This document shows positions 33,214 through 44,422 of a stretch of 53,755 nucleotides of DNA, piece by piece. Source of the DNA: Brevibacterium rongguiense. Lineage in GTDB: Bacteria; Actinomycetota; Actinomycetes; Actinomycetales; Brevibacteriaceae. Under the pieces are notes generated by a model, which searched no databases, was not told the DNA's origin, and saw nothing but the letters and a program-made list of their open reading frames with translations. The DNA lies in NCBI RefSeq assembly GCF_009857845.1, contig NZ_WWEQ01000017.1:1-53755 (forward strand), written 5' to 3'. Made by a program: the position numbers and the translations under genes. Position 1 is the stretch's first letter. Each line of letters starts with the position of its first letter.

Positions 33214-34352
33214 GCGCGCACCTCCGGGTGGGCTCTCACGATGGATTGCAGGGCGGCGGTGAAGGCGGCGGTCTCCGTCTCCGTGCCCGCGTTGACCCGC
33301 AGGCAGCCGGGGATGCCGATGTCGCGCAGCAGCACGCCGTGGTCGAGGAAGCGCTGCCAGAGCTCGGCTGGGTCCGCGGCACCGCGGAACAGCAGGAAGT
33401 TCGCATCGCTGGGCACGGGCTCGAAGCCGGCGGCGGCCAGTGCGGCGGCCATCGCATCGCGGCTGGTCACGAGGCGCTCGACGTTGTCCAGCAGCTCCGG
33501 GGCGTGGTCGAGCGCGGCGCAGGCGGCGGCCTGGGTGAGCGCGGAGAGGTGATAGGGCAGGCGCACCAGGCGCAGGGCGTCGATGAGGGCGGGAGCGGCG
33601 ACGGCGTAGCCCACCCGGGCGCCGGCGAACGCGAAGGCCTTGCTCATCGTCCGCGAGACGACCAGGCGCGGATGCTGCGGCAGGAGGTGGAGGGCGGTCG
33701 CGAAGCCCGGCCGGGCGAATTCGGCGTAGGCCTCGTCGACGATGACGATACCGGGGCTCACGGCCAGGATCTCCCCGATGGCGCTCAGCGGGGTCGAACC
33801 CCCCGTCGGGTTGTTCGGCGTGCACACGAACACGACGTCGGGCTGTTCGGCCTCGATGGCGGCCAGGGCCGCGGGCAGGTCGATCTCGAAGTCCGCGGTG
33901 CGGGGCACCTCGAGCCATGCGGCACCGGTGGAGGCGGCGATGAGCGGGTGCATCGAATAGCTGGGGGTGAAGCCCATGACCGTGCGGCCGGCCCCTGCGA
34001 AGGCCTGGAGGATATGGGACAGGACCTCGTTCGAGCCGTTGGCCGCCCAGACCTGGCCGGGGTCGATGCGCGCGGGGCCGTCGGCCGCGCCGTCACTGGG
34101 CTGGCGCTCGAGCACCCCGGTCGCATAGGACGCCAGCTTTCCCCGCAGGGCCGTGAACTCCCGGTCCGGGTACCGGTTGAGCCCGGCCGCCTGGTCCGAG
34201 ACAGCCCGCGCGATGTCGGCTGCGACGGTCGGCGGGACGGGGTAGGAGTTCTCGTTGACGTTGAGCGCCACCGGCACATCGAGCTGCGGGGCACCGTAGG
34301 GCGAGCGGCCGCGCAGGTCCGCGCGGATGGGCAGATCGGATAACTCGGGCAC
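33210..34352 (-). CDS. hisC: Histidinol-phosphate aminotransferase
   Basis: PLP enzyme that transaminates imidazole acetol phosphate to histidinol phosphate. The 380-residue protein has the HisC N-terminus ([12 protein letters not shown]), the NNPTG motif ([11 protein letters not shown]), DEAYAEF, and the PLP lysine in [17 protein letters not shown]. Complete. The start is GTG at 34352; TAGAAT (34359-34364) ends six bases before it and no ribosome site is visible, so the his operon message is probably leaderless. It overlaps hisB by four bases (ATGA). In many relatives hisD precedes hisC; here it is absent. Confidence 0.95.
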   Translation of the reverse strand: MPELSDLPIRADLRGRSPYGAPQLDVPVALNVNENSYPVPPTVAADIARAVSDQAAGLNRYPDREFTALRGKLASYATGVLERQPSDGAADGPARIDPGQVWAANGSNEVLSHILQAFAGAGRTVMGFTPSYSMHPLIAASTGAAWLEVPRTADFEIDLPAALAAIEAEQPDVVFVCTPNNPTGGSTPLSAIGEILAVSPGIVIVDEAYAEFARPGFATALHLLPQHPRLVVSRTMSKAFAFAGARVGYAVAAPALIDALRLVRLPYHLSALTQAAACAALDHAPELLDNVERLVTSRDAMAAALAAAGFEPVPSDANFLLFRGAADPAELWQRFLDHGVLLRDIGIPGCLRVNAGTETETAAFTAALQSIVRAHPEVRA

Positions 34353-34358
34353 CCGGCG

Positions 34359-34364
34359 ATTCTA
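34359..34364 (-). promoter_or_regulatory. his operon promoter (-10 TAGAAT)
   Basis: On the minus strand TAGAAT matches five of six -10 bases and lies six bases before the hisC GTG. It overlaps the tail of the LysM gene (stop at 34362). Predicted leaderless start at the G of GTG. Confidence 0.6.
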
Positions 34365-34766
34365 TCGCGCGGGCACCTCCAGCCGCTGGCCCGGGTGGAC
34401 GACCGATCCCTCGATGCCGTTGAGGTCGCGGATCTCGACGATGACGTCGCGCGGGTCCTCCCCGCCGGCGTTCCGCACGGCGATCGACCACAGTGTCTGC
34501 CCCTCGCCGACGACGACGCTGTGCGTGTGGGCGCTGGAGCCGGAGGGCGCGGCGCCGGCGCCGGCGAATGCCGCCGGGCGCACCGCGAGGGCGAGTCCGA
34601 GGCCGAGTGCGGCAATGACTGCGAGCAGCGCGAGCCGGCGCACGGCGATCGCGGTACGGCGCGGGCCGCGCGCCGTGTGCACGAGGCTGGTGCCGCGCGC
34701 ACCGCGCCCCGCGTCGGCCCGGCGGTGCAGGAACGGCGTTGCCGTGGGAAGTGCTGCAGTGCTCAT
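34362..34766 (-). CDS. LysM-domain membrane protein, YneA/ChiZ-like division suppressor
   Basis: 134-residue envelope protein: basic N-terminus, one transmembrane segment (about residues 44-66), a short spacer, and a C-terminal LysM domain (about 83-134; VVVGEGQTLWSIAVRNAGG) that binds peptidoglycan. It is divergent from lexA with LexA boxes between, as are SOS-induced division inhibitors YneA (Bacillus), DivS (Corynebacterium) and ChiZ/Rv2719c (Mycobacterium). From this context it probably halts septation after DNA damage; the sequence itself shows only a membrane-anchored LysM. The ATG at 34766 follows AAGGAGGACGCC. Confidence 0.82.
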   Translation of the reverse strand: MSTAALPTATPFLHRRADAGRGARGTSLVHTARGPRRTAIAVRRLALLAVIAALGLGLALAVRPAAFAGAGAAPSGSSAHTHSVVVGEGQTLWSIAVRNAGGEDPRDVIVEIRDLNGIEGSVVHPGQRLEVPAR

Positions 34767-34824
34767 GGCGTCCTCCTTGCCAGCTGCGCCGGGGCGATCC
34801 CGCGACGCTTATCGAACTGCTGTT

Positions 34825-34840
34825 TCGAACTCACGTTCTA
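34825..34840. promoter_or_regulatory. LexA (SOS) box, LysM side
   Basis: TCGAACTCACGTTCTA matches the actinobacterial/Bacillus LexA palindrome TCGAACRNNNGTTCGA with one arm mismatch. It lies about 60 bases upstream of the LysM gene start. Degenerate half sites with TCGAA surround it (34812 and 34854), so LexA may bind several sites here. Confidence 0.7.
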
Positions 34841-34875
34841 TTGAACCCGACATTCGAACAGATGTCTACTCTTCA

Positions 34876-34891
34876 TCGAACATGTGTGTGA
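34876..34891. promoter_or_regulatory. LexA (SOS) box, lexA side
   Basis: TCGAACATGTGTGTGA has a perfect left arm and a right arm matching four of six bases (GTGTGA for GTTCGA). It lies about 112 bases upstream of the lexA start, fitting autoregulation. Confidence 0.6.
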
Positions 34892-35002
34892 AAATGGATT
34901 CGAAAAGTCACCGTCTTCATGTTCTGCAGGAAGTCTCCCCGGAGGCACTGACATGGGCAGCGACGTCGGAGTCATCGCAGGTCAGAGAGGGAATGAGGAA
35001 AT

Positions 35003-35761
35003 ATGAGCCCCCAGCAGCGCCGCCCCCGCGGACGCCCCCGCAACGACAGCGTCGTCGAGGAGATCAACGAGTTCCGCGCCGACCGCGCGGATGTCGTGGA
35101 GATCCCGCAGGCCTCGGCGGCGGAGGGCGACCGCCGCCTCACCCCCCGCCAGCGGCTCGTCCTCGAGACGATCGAGCACGCGGTCTACACGAACGGCTAC
35201 CCGCCGAGCATGCGGGAGATCGGCGAGGCCGCCGGGCTCGCCTCGCTGTCCTCGGTGGCCCACCAGCTCTCGCAGCTCGAGCGCCTCGGCTACCTGCGCC
35301 GGGATCCCAAGCGGCCGCGCGCCATCGAGGTCGTGAGCCCCGCCGAGCAGCTCGATGTGCTCGAATCCCAGGCCCACACGTCGGCGAACACCGCGATCGT
35401 GCCCGTCATCGGCCGCATCGCCGCGGGCGGGCCCATCCTCGCCGAGCAGGCGGTCGACGACATGTTCGCCCTGCCGCGCCAGGTGGTGGGCTCCGGTGAG
35501 CTCTTCCTGCTCCAGGTCGTGGGCGATTCGATGCTCGAGGCGGCGATCTGCGATGGGGACTTCGTCGTGGTGCGCCGCCAGTCCACCGCGGACAACGGCG
35601 AGATCGTCGCAGCCCTCCTGGACGACGAGGCGACCGTCAAGACGCTCAAGCGCACCGGCGGCAAGCAGTGGCTGCTGCCGCAGAACAAGGACTACGAGCC
35701 CATCGACGGCGACCACGCCACGATCATGGGCATCGTCACCGCCGTCATCCGCAGGGTCTGA
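35003..35761 (+). CDS. lexA: LexA repressor
   Basis: SOS repressor that self-cleaves when bound to RecA filaments. The 252-residue protein has the N-terminal winged-helix DNA-binding domain (about 46-112; [20 protein letters not shown]), the cleavage site Ala141-Gly142 in GRIAAGGP, the nucleophile Ser176 in VGDSMLEA, and the general base Lys213 in ATVKTLKR. The first 45 residues are an actinobacterial extension. The ATG is preceded by AGGGAATGAGGAA. It is divergent from the LysM gene and is next to dinG; recA lies 9 kb away in the same window. Confidence 0.97.
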   Translation: MSPQQRRPRGRPRNDSVVEEINEFRADRADVVEIPQASAAEGDRRLTPRQRLVLETIEHAVYTNGYPPSMREIGEAAGLASLSSVAHQLSQLERLGYLRRDPKRPRAIEVVSPAEQLDVLESQAHTSANTAIVPVIGRIAAGGPILAEQAVDDMFALPRQVVGSGELFLLQVVGDSMLEAAICDGDFVVVRRQSTADNGEIVAALLDDEATVKTLKRTGGKQWLLPQNKDYEPIDGDHATIMGIVTAVIRRV

Positions 35762-35778
35762 GGCGGCGGGCGCGGCGC

Positions 35779-37742
35779 TCAGCCGCGCAGCCGCCGCAGG
35801 GCCCCGCGCACCGCCGCCGGGCTCTCGGTGCGCCACATGGGCGGCAGCGAGGACAGGAGGAACTCGCCGTAGCGGGCCGTGCGCACGCGCGAATCCAGGA
35901 TCGCGACGACCCCGCGGTCCTCCGAGCTGCGGATGAGCCTGCCCACCCCCTGTGCCAGCCGCAGCGCCGCGTGCGTGGCGCTCACGGCCATGAAGCCGTT
36001 GGCCCCGCGCTGCGCCGCGGCCTGCGTGCGCGCCTGCGAGAGCGGATCGTCGGGCCGCGGGAACGGGATCCGGTCGATGACGACGAGCCGGCACGTGCGC
36101 CCGGGGACGTCGACGCCCTGCCACAGGCTCATCGTGCCCATGAGGCACGCGTCCTCGTCCGCGGCGAAGCGGCGCACGAGCGAGGACAGCGTGTCCTCCC
36201 CCTGCGCGAGGACGGTGAGGTCCGTGCGCTCGCGCAGCGCCTGCGCCGCCTGCGCGGCGGCCGCCCGCGAGGAGAAGAGTCCCAGGGCCCCGCCGCCGGA
36301 GGCCTCGACCAGTTCGACGAGCTCCGCGAGCGCCTCCTCCCCCAGCCCGCTGCGGCCCGGCTTGGGCAGCTGGGAGGCCGCGTAGAGGATGCCCTGGGCG
36401 GCGTAGTCGAACGGCGATCCCACGTCGATCGCGTCGTAGCGGGGGGCCTCGGGGCCCACGAGGCCCAGCGAGGCGGCCACTGCCTCGAAGCGGCCGCCCA
36501 GCGCCAGGGTGGCCGAGGTCGCGATGACGGTGGCGTCTTCGAAGATCCCGCGACGCAGCGTGCCCGCCACGCTCAGCGGCGCCACGACGAGCGCGACCGT
36601 CTCCTGCTCGCGGTAGGCGCTGCGGGCCACCCACACGACGTCCCAGTCGCCGTGCTCGGCCATCCGCTCCGCGAGCTCGAAGACCTCCTGCAGGCGGGCG
36701 CGGGCCATCTGCCGGCCCGCCTCGGCCTCGGAGGCGCGCTCGGAACCGCCGCCGATGTCCGCGACGACCTGGCGCGCCGCGTCGCGCACGGCCACCACCG
36801 CGGCCTGCAGGGCCTCCGGCCACACCCGCACAAGGCCCTCCTCGCACGCCTCGAGCGCGCGCTCGAACCCGGCCGCTGCGGTCTCGAGCAGGTTTAGTAC
36901 GCCCTCCTGCACCTGCGTGTGGCGCCGCCCGGCCGCCACCGCGGCGGCGAGGACCGCCGCGGTGAGCGACCCGGTCAGCGCGCTCGTCACGCGATCGCGC
37001 AGCTCGTGGGCCTCGTCGATGACGACGGCGGCGTGCTCGGGTAGGACCTGCGAATCGCCGAAGGCGTCGATCGCCAGCAGCGCGTGGTTGGTCACCACGA
37101 TGTCAGCCGCCCCCGCCCGGCCGCGAGCGAGCTCGGCGAAGCACTCGTCGTAGAGCGGGCACTTCGCGCCCAGGCAGTCGAACGCATTCACCGACACCTG
37201 GGCCCACGCCCGGTCGGAGACCCCGGGCATGAGGTCGTCGCGGTCGCCGGTCTCCGTCGACTTCGCCCAGCTGCGCACCCGGGCGATCTCCGCCTCGAGG
37301 GCGGTGGGGTTGCCGCCTCCGCGGCCGGCGGCGCCGTCCGCGCCCTGGTCGAAGAGCATCCCGGCGCCGTCGTCGGGGTAGCCGCCCTCGAGCTTGTGCT
37401 TGCACGCGTAGTTCCGCCGGCCCTTGAGCACCGCCGCGGTGGGCCTGCGGCCCAGCTCGCCGGCGATCGACTTCGTCAGGCGCGGCAGGTCGCGGTCGAT
37501 GATCTGGGCCTGCAGCGCCAGGGTGGCGGTGGAGACGACGACGCGCTCCCCCGTGCGCAGCGCGTACTCCACACTGGGCACGAGGTAGGCCAGCGACTTG
37601 CCGGTGCCGGTGCCGGCCTGCACGAGCAGGTGCACGCCGCTGTCCAGCGCGGAGCCCACGGCCTGGGCCATCGTGTCCTGGCCCTCGCGGCGCGTGCCGC
37701 CCAGGCCGGCGACGGCATGGTCGAGGAGGTCCCCGACCTTCG

Positions 37743-37746
<4 letters not shown>
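35779..37746 (-). CDS. dinG: DinG-type Fe-S cluster helicase
   Basis: ATP-dependent superfamily 2 DNA helicase of the DinG/XPD group acting on damaged or structured DNA. The 655-residue protein has Walker A AGTGTGKS (about 44-51), four cysteines of the iron-sulphur domain (one in RRNYACKH and three in DCLGAKCPLYDEC), the Walker B box VIDEAHEL and the C-terminal helicase motifs QGVGRLIRS. All are intact. The GTG at 37746 overlaps the hflX stop by four bases (GTGA). It is not divergent from lexA, and no LexA box is seen at hflX, so SOS control is not shown. Confidence 0.93.
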
Positions 37747-39281
<1,535 letters not shown>

Positions 39282-39424
39282 CGCTTCTTCCTGTTGTCGT
39301 GTCCGTGTCGATTCTCCCACAGGCCCGGCGCGCGCCGGCGGCGCGCGGGCGCCCTGTGGATGCGGGGCCGCGGCGGGCGGGGCACTGCGCCCCGGCTCCG
39401 CTGCCCGCGTGAGAGTATGGCGCC

Positions 39425-40051
39425 GTGGGCGATCACTACTTCTCCGCCGAGCCAGGTGCGGCCAGCCGGCCGCGGGCCATTGCCGCGCAGCTGGGCGGTC
39501 GCACCGTCGAGGTGACCACGGATTCCGGGGTGTTCTCGCCCGGTCGCGTGGATCTGGGCACACAGGTGCTACTGCGCCACCTGCCGCCTCCCCCGCCGGG
39601 CAACCTGCTCGACCTGGGCTGCGGGTGGGGGCCGCTGAGCCTCCACGCCGGCCTCGTGGCCGCCGCCGAGGGGACGGGCACCCGGGTGTGGGCGCTCGAC
39701 GTCAATGCGCGCAGCCTGGCGCTCACGGAAGACAACGCCCGGGCTCTGGGCATTCATTCCATCCGCCCCGTCACCGCCGCCGAGGTGCCCGCCGACCTCG
39801 AGTTCGCGGCGATCTGGTCCAATCCGCCGATCCGGATCGGCAAGGACGAGCTCCACGCCCTCCTGCTCGCCTGGCTGCCCCGGCTGGCCCCCGGGGGGCA
39901 GGCATGGCTCGTCGTGTCGAAGAACCTGGGCGCGGACTCCCTGCAGGCCTGGCTGGCCGAGCAGCTCGGCGCGGAGTACGGCGTGGAGCGCCGGGCCTCC
40001 GCCAAGGGCTTCCGCGTCCTCGTCATCACGCGGGCGGTCCGCGCCGGCTGA
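39425..40051 (+). CDS. Class I methyltransferase, RsmC-like
   Basis: 208-residue SAM-dependent methyltransferase of the small MTS domain group related to RsmC/RlmG, which methylate guanine N2 in rRNA. Cofactor motif I is LLDLGCGWGPLSL, the acidic motif II is ALDVNARSLAL, and the catalytic NPPI motif is intact (WSNPPIRIG). It starts with DHYFSAEPGA, typical of the family. The N-terminal half found in the longer RsmC is absent, so the exact target is open. The GTG at 39425 has a -10-like GAGTAT six bases upstream. Divergent from hflX. Confidence 0.88.
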   Translation: MGDHYFSAEPGAASRPRAIAAQLGGRTVEVTTDSGVFSPGRVDLGTQVLLRHLPPPPPGNLLDLGCGWGPLSLHAGLVAAAEGTGTRVWALDVNARSLALTEDNARALGIHSIRPVTAAEVPADLEFAAIWSNPPIRIGKDELHALLLAWLPRLAPGGQAWLVVSKNLGADSLQAWLAEQLGAEYGVERRASAKGFRVLVITRAVRAG

Positions 40052-40162
40052 GGTACTTGCGGGCGAGTCCTGGTCTGCGTCTGCGTCTGCGGCCGGCCAG
40101 CGCCGCTCGGCAGGCCGACGCTGTTCAGCCTGCCGGAGCCCAGTTTGCCGGCCAGCGATCGG

Positions 40163-41110
40163 TCAGCCGGCCAGCGCCTCGAGCGCGGCCGTGAGCTCCG
40201 GGCTCGGCGTGACCTCGGCCGTGAGCACGGCGGGACCGGACAGGTAGGCGCGGCCGCCCGCGACCTCGACGCGCACCGTGCCGCCGGGCTGCTCGACGAA
40301 CCAGTAGTCCGGGGCCCCGGCGCCGGCCCAGCTGCGGGCGGCCAGCGCTGCGGCGCACGCCCCGGTGCCGCAGGCGAAGGTCTCGCCCACCCCCCGCTCG
40401 TGGACGCGCATCCGCACCGCGCCCGCCGCCTGGGCACCCGTCTCCTGGGCGCCCGTCGGCTCGTGGCCGGAGGCGGGATCGACGACGATGTACTCGATGT
40501 TCGTGCCCTCCGGCGGAACCGGATCGACCCGCGGCGGGCGCCGCAGGTCCGCCGCGTCGAGCTCGGCGCGGCTGGCAAGCGCGAGGACCGTGTGGGGGTT
40601 GCCCAGGTCGACGCTGAGCGCGGGCCGGGCCACCGCGATCCCATCGGTTTCGACCAGGGAGTCCGCACCGTCCGAGCCCCGCGGGAAGCGGTATTCGCCC
40701 ATGTCGACGCGGTACCAAGCCTCGGGGCCGCCGCGCGGGTCCGCGATGCGCTCCACCCGCTTCGTCCCGTCGCGGGTGCCCACAGGGAAGTCGTGCGCGT
40801 CGACGAGGCCGCGCTCCATGAGGTAGTGGGCGAAGACCCGCACGCCGTTGCCGCACATCTCCGCGAGCGAGCCGTCGGCGTTGCGGTAGTCCATGAACCA
40901 CTCCGCGCCGGCGGCGGCGGCCTGCTCGGCACCGGGGATGCCGGAGTCCGCACTGCGCACCACCCGGATCACCCCATCGCCCCCGATGCCCCGGCGCCGG
41001 TCGGCCAGCAGCGCGGTCTGCAGCTCGGTGGGGTCGTTCGCACCCTGCGGGTCGAGCACGAGGACGAAGTCGTTGCCGGTGCCGTGCCCGGTGCTGGCCT
41101 GGGTGATCAC
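40163..41110 (-). CDS. dapF: Diaminopimelate epimerase
   Basis: PLP-independent epimerase that makes meso-diaminopimelate for lysine and peptidoglycan. The 315-residue protein has the two catalytic cysteines in AEMCGNGVR and ETFACGTGAC, plus HGTGNDFVLV at the N-terminus. The start is GTG at 41110, conserved and with TACACT ending seven bases upstream; the ATG at 41161 would add 17 unconserved residues. An insertion of TGAQETGAQAAGA lies in the C half (40428-40460), coded by an imperfect short repeat, and is unusual for the family. It is downstream of miaA with 47 bases between. Confidence 0.95.
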   Translation of the reverse strand: MITQASTGHGTGNDFVLVLDPQGANDPTELQTALLADRRRGIGGDGVIRVVRSADSGIPGAEQAAAAGAEWFMDYRNADGSLAEMCGNGVRVFAHYLMERGLVDAHDFPVGTRDGTKRVERIADPRGGPEAWYRVDMGEYRFPRGSDGADSLVETDGIAVARPALSVDLGNPHTVLALASRAELDAADLRRPPRVDPVPPEGTNIEYIVVDPASGHEPTGAQETGAQAAGAVRMRVHERGVGETFACGTGACAAALAARSWAGAGAPDYWFVEQPGGTVRVEVAGGRAYLSGPAVLTAEVTPSPELTAALEALAG

Positions 41111-41117
41111 GCCGCCC

Positions 41118-41123
41118 AGTGTA
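41118..41123 (-). promoter_or_regulatory. dapF promoter (-10 TACACT)
   Basis: On the minus strand TACACT is followed by exactly seven bases and the dapF GTG, the geometry of a leaderless start. No Shine-Dalgarno sequence is visible for the GTG. The -35 is unclear. Confidence 0.5.
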
Positions 41124-41157
41124 GACGCCGGCCGGCGTTGGCACCCGCCGGGGACGC

Positions 41158-42072
41158 TCACTCGCCCGCGGCCGCGCGGATCGCCGCGAGCGCCGCGGGC
41201 AGCAGGCCCGGATCATCGGCGGGCAGCCAGCGGATGCGAGGGTCCCGGCGGAACCAGGTCTCCTGGCGCTTGGCGAACTGGCGGGTGCGCACGGTCGTGA
41301 GCTCCTGCGCCTCCTCCGGGCTCAGGCGCCCGTCGAGGTGGGCCAGGATCTGCGCGTAGCCGATCGCCCGCGGGGCGGTCCTGCCCTCTTCGAGGCCCAG
41401 GCGGCGCAGCCCGCGCACCTCGTCGACCCACCCGGCGCCCCACATCCGGCGCACCCGGCCGGCGATGCGCCCGTGGAGGGCCGGGCGTTCCAGGGCGAGT
41501 CCGAGCTGGACGGCGGGGACGGCGCTGCGGTAGGCGGGCAGGGTCGCGGAGAACTCCTCGCCGGTGAGGGCGATGACCTCGAGGGCGCGCACGATGCGCC
41601 GCGCATCCGCGGGCGCGATCTTCGCCGCGGCGGCTGGGTCGAGCTCGCTGAGCTGGGCGTGCATAGGCGCGGCGCCGCCGGTCGCGGCGATCGCCTCGAG
41701 CCGCGCGCGCAGAGCCGAGTCGGTGCCGGGGAAGGCGATGTCGTCCGTGGCCGCCCGCACGTACAGGCCGGAGCCGCCCACGAGGATGGGCACGCCGCCG
41801 CGCTCGCGGATGTCCGCGATGTGCGCGCGGGCCGCGGCCTGGAACGCCTGCACTGTGGCCTCCTCGCGCACGTCGAGGATGTCGATGAGGTGGTGGGGCA
41901 CTCCGCCGCGCTCGTGCGGCGCGAGCTTGGCCGTGCCGATGTCCATGCCCCGGTAGAACTGCATGGCGTCGGCGTTGATGATCTCCCCGCCGAGCGCGCG
42001 GGCGAGCCCGATTGCGAGTTCGGACTTGCCGGTGGCCGTGGCGCCCACCACGCTGATGGCCGGGAGGCTCAT
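41158..42072 (-). CDS. miaA: tRNA dimethylallyltransferase
   Basis: Transfers the dimethylallyl group to A37 of tRNAs that read codons starting with U. The 304-residue protein has the P-loop GATATGKSELA, the conserved INADAMQFYRGMDIGTAK, PHHLID, and the GGSGLY motif; the C-terminal RTRQFAKRQETWFRR is typical. Length is normal. The ATG at 42072 overlaps the unknown upstream protein by four bases (ATGA). Its product is the substrate of MiaB, encoded two genes upstream. Confidence 0.95.
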   Translation of the reverse strand: MSLPAISVVGATATGKSELAIGLARALGGEIINADAMQFYRGMDIGTAKLAPHERGGVPHHLIDILDVREEATVQAFQAAARAHIADIRERGGVPILVGGSGLYVRAATDDIAFPGTDSALRARLEAIAATGGAAPMHAQLSELDPAAAAKIAPADARRIVRALEVIALTGEEFSATLPAYRSAVPAVQLGLALERPALHGRIAGRVRRMWGAGWVDEVRGLRRLGLEEGRTAPRAIGYAQILAHLDGRLSPEEAQELTTVRTRQFAKRQETWFRRDPRIRWLPADDPGLLPAALAAIRAAAGE

Positions 42073-42899
42073 GCGGCCTCCCAGTGCCCATGCACCGTCG
42101 CGGTGCACACGCGGGAGCCGTGCACGGGCTCGCAGCTCGCCTCCGCGGCCGCGCCGCGCTCGGCGGCGAACCGCAGGCCTGCCGCCGCTGCCAGCTCGAG
42201 GGCGGCGAGCAGGAGGGTGAGATCGGCGGCGAACCGCTCGGCCTGCGCAGCGCAGCGCCGCAGGCCGGCCGCGTCGCGGCGGGCGAGGGCGGCCAGCACC
42301 GCGGCGTCGAACTCCTCCGCTCCGGGAACCGCCGCCAGCGGGCCATCGGCGGTGCTCGCCGCGGACAGGTCGATGGGGAGGACGAGGTGGTCCGGCGCTC
42401 CGCCCGGATGGGTCTGCGGTGCCCCTCCCGGCCGGGCCGGTGATGCGCTGACCGGCCACGGGCGGAGTGCTCCGCCGGAGCGCGCGGCGAGCAGGGCGGC
42501 GACGCCGACGGCGGGATGGGCGGCGAGCGCCGCGCTGCGCTCATCGCCGGTCAGCTGTGCGCAGCGATGCTCCCACTCACGCCCGGTGAGCCGCTGGCCG
42601 GTGCGCAGGTCAACGCCGGCGTCGATGCCGAAGGCGCCCAGGCCCGCCACCGGAGGCAGGGCGGGCACCGGCAGCACGGCCGGGCGGGCGAAGGCCGCCC
42701 GGATGCGCCGGCGGTGGGCGGCCTCGGCGGGAGGGCTCGCGGCACTGGCGGCGCAGAGCGCCCAGTAGGGTGCGGCGGGGACGATGTCGATGCGCACCGC
42801 GGTGCCCGCAGACGCTGCCGCGGCTTCAGGGGCCGCGGCCGAACCGGCCGCCGGGACTGCGCGATCGCCGTCCGGCGCCGCCGCGGGCTCCGGGCTCAT
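42069..42899 (-). CDS. Unknown protein between miaB and miaA
   Basis: 276 residues, extremely alanine-rich (the first 33 residues are almost only Ala, Pro, Gly and Asp). A short VRIDIVPAAPYWALC segment follows, then helices, and the C-terminus ends VCTATVHGHWEAA with two Cys and several His. I do not recognise a family. Actinobacteria often encode a protein with an extradiol-dioxygenase-like fold between miaB and miaA, and this is in that position, but I cannot match its motifs. The ATG at 42899 lies seven bases after the miaB stop and its end overlaps miaA, so it is translated in this operon. Confidence 0.6.
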   Translation of the reverse strand: MSPEPAAAPDGDRAVPAAGSAAAPEAAAASAGTAVRIDIVPAAPYWALCAASAASPPAEAAHRRRIRAAFARPAVLPVPALPPVAGLGAFGIDAGVDLRTGQRLTGREWEHRCAQLTGDERSAALAAHPAVGVAALLAARSGGALRPWPVSASPARPGGAPQTHPGGAPDHLVLPIDLSAASTADGPLAAVPGAEEFDAAVLAALARRDAAGLRRCAAQAERFAADLTLLLAALELAAAAGLRFAAERGAAAEASCEPVHGSRVCTATVHGHWEAA

Positions 42900-42906
42900 C
42901 CCGGGC

Positions 42907-44385
42907 TCAGGCGCCCACGCGGATCGTGGGCATGCCGAGGACGGTGGCCCCGGGCGCGCCGACACCCGCCCCCGTGCCGCACGACGCGGCCTGCGCGAGA
43001 TCCCACGCATCGCCGGACGGGGTGCGCCGCAGCGCCGCGGGCGCATCGGCGATGAGGAAGTAGGGCTTGGCCTCCGTCACCGACGTGGTGACGATGTCGC
43101 CCGGCCGGGCCCCGGCCGCGGCGCCCTGGGCGATCACGTGCACGAGGCGGTTGTCGCGGGCGCGGCCGGGCATGCGCCCGTGCCGCGCATCGGCCGCGCC
43201 GGTGATGAGCACCTCGGCCTCGGTACCGACGAGCTCGCGGTTGAGCCCCCAGGAGATCTCGTCCTGCAGCGCGGTGAGGCGCTCGAACCGCTCCTGGACG
43301 ACGGCCTTGGGCAGCTGGTCGGGCATCGTCGCCGCGGGCGTGCCCGGCCGGATCGAGTACTGGAAGGTGAAGGCCTGTGAGAACCGTGCCCGGCGCACGA
43401 TGTCGAGGGTGCCCTCGAAGTCCTCCTCCGTCTCGCCGGGGAAGCCCACGATGATGTCGGTCGTGATCGCGGCTTGGGGGATGCGCTCGCGCACGGCGTC
43501 GAGGATGCGCATGAAGCGGCTCGTCCGGTAGGACCGCCGCATGGCCTTGAGCACGGCGTCGGAGCCCGACTGCAGCGGCATGTGCAGCTGCGGCATCACC
43601 GTGGGCGTCTCGGCCATCGCATCGATGACGTCGGCGGAGAACGCCGCGGGGTGCGGGCTGGTGAAGCGCACGCGCTCGATGCCCTGGACGGCCCCCACGG
43701 CCCTCAGGAGCTTGGCGAAGGCGCCGCGGTCGCGGAACTCCGCCCCGTAGGAGTTGACGTTCTGGCCGAGCAGGGTGACCTCGATGACGCCCTGGGCCGC
43801 AAGCGCCTCCACTTCGGCGAGGATGTCGCCGGGGCGCCGGTCCTTCTCCTTGCCGCGCAGCGCCGGCACGATGCAGAAGGTGCAGGTGTTGTTGCACCCC
43901 ACGCTGATGGACACCCAGCCGGAGTGGGTCGATTCGCGCTTCGTGGGCAGCGTGGAGGGGAAGACCTCCAGGCTCTCCTTGATCTCGACCTGCGCCTCGT
44001 GGTTGTGGCGGGCGCGCTCGAGCAGGACCGGCAGGGACCCCATGTTGTGGGTGCCGAAGACGACGTCGACGTAGGGGGCGCGCCTGACGATCGTGTCGCG
44101 GTCCTTCTGGGCCATGCACCCGCCCACCGCGATCTGCATGCCCGGCCGGCGCTCCTTGGTCTCGCGCAGCTGGCCGAGGTTGCCGTAGAGGCGGTTGTCC
44201 GCGTTCTCCCGCACGGCGCAGGTGTTGAACACGACGATGTCGGCCTGTTCGCCCTCCGGTGCGGCGCTGTATCCGGCGTCGTCGAGGAGGCCCGAGAGGC
44301 GCTCGGAGTCGTGGACGTTCATCTGGCACCCGAAGGTCTTGACCTCGTAGGTGCGCGGGAGCGGGGCGGCGGGAGCGTGTGTCAT
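42907..44385 (-). CDS. miaB: tRNA-2-methylthio-N6-dimethylallyladenosine synthase
   Basis: Radical SAM enzyme adding the methylthio group to i6A37 of tRNA. The 492-residue protein has the N-terminal UPF0004 domain with cysteines in [14 protein letters not shown] and GGCMAQ, the radical-SAM CX3CX2C in GCNNTCTFC, and a C-terminal TRAM domain. Both clusters are complete. TAGAAT lies nine bases before the ATG at 44385 (44395-44400), predicting a very short leader. The C-terminal 50 residues extend beyond the TRAM domain ([13 protein letters not shown]). Confidence 0.95.
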   Translation of the reverse strand: MTHAPAAPLPRTYEVKTFGCQMNVHDSERLSGLLDDAGYSAAPEGEQADIVVFNTCAVRENADNRLYGNLGQLRETKERRPGMQIAVGGCMAQKDRDTIVRRAPYVDVVFGTHNMGSLPVLLERARHNHEAQVEIKESLEVFPSTLPTKRESTHSGWVSISVGCNNTCTFCIVPALRGKEKDRRPGDILAEVEALAAQGVIEVTLLGQNVNSYGAEFRDRGAFAKLLRAVGAVQGIERVRFTSPHPAAFSADVIDAMAETPTVMPQLHMPLQSGSDAVLKAMRRSYRTSRFMRILDAVRERIPQAAITTDIIVGFPGETEEDFEGTLDIVRRARFSQAFTFQYSIRPGTPAATMPDQLPKAVVQERFERLTALQDEISWGLNRELVGTEAEVLITGAADARHGRMPGRARDNRLVHVIAQGAAAGARPGDIVTTSVTEAKPYFLIADAPAALRRTPSGDAWDLAQAASCGTGAGVGAPGATVLGMPTIRVGA

Positions 44386-44422
44386 AGCGGGCCCATTCTA
44401 TCCGCCGTCCGCCCGCCGCCGC

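Noticed and set aside
34854-34869. A further LexA box with TCGAAC left arm
   Set aside because: Only the left arm matches; the right arm shares two of six bases. Mentioned as a half site only.
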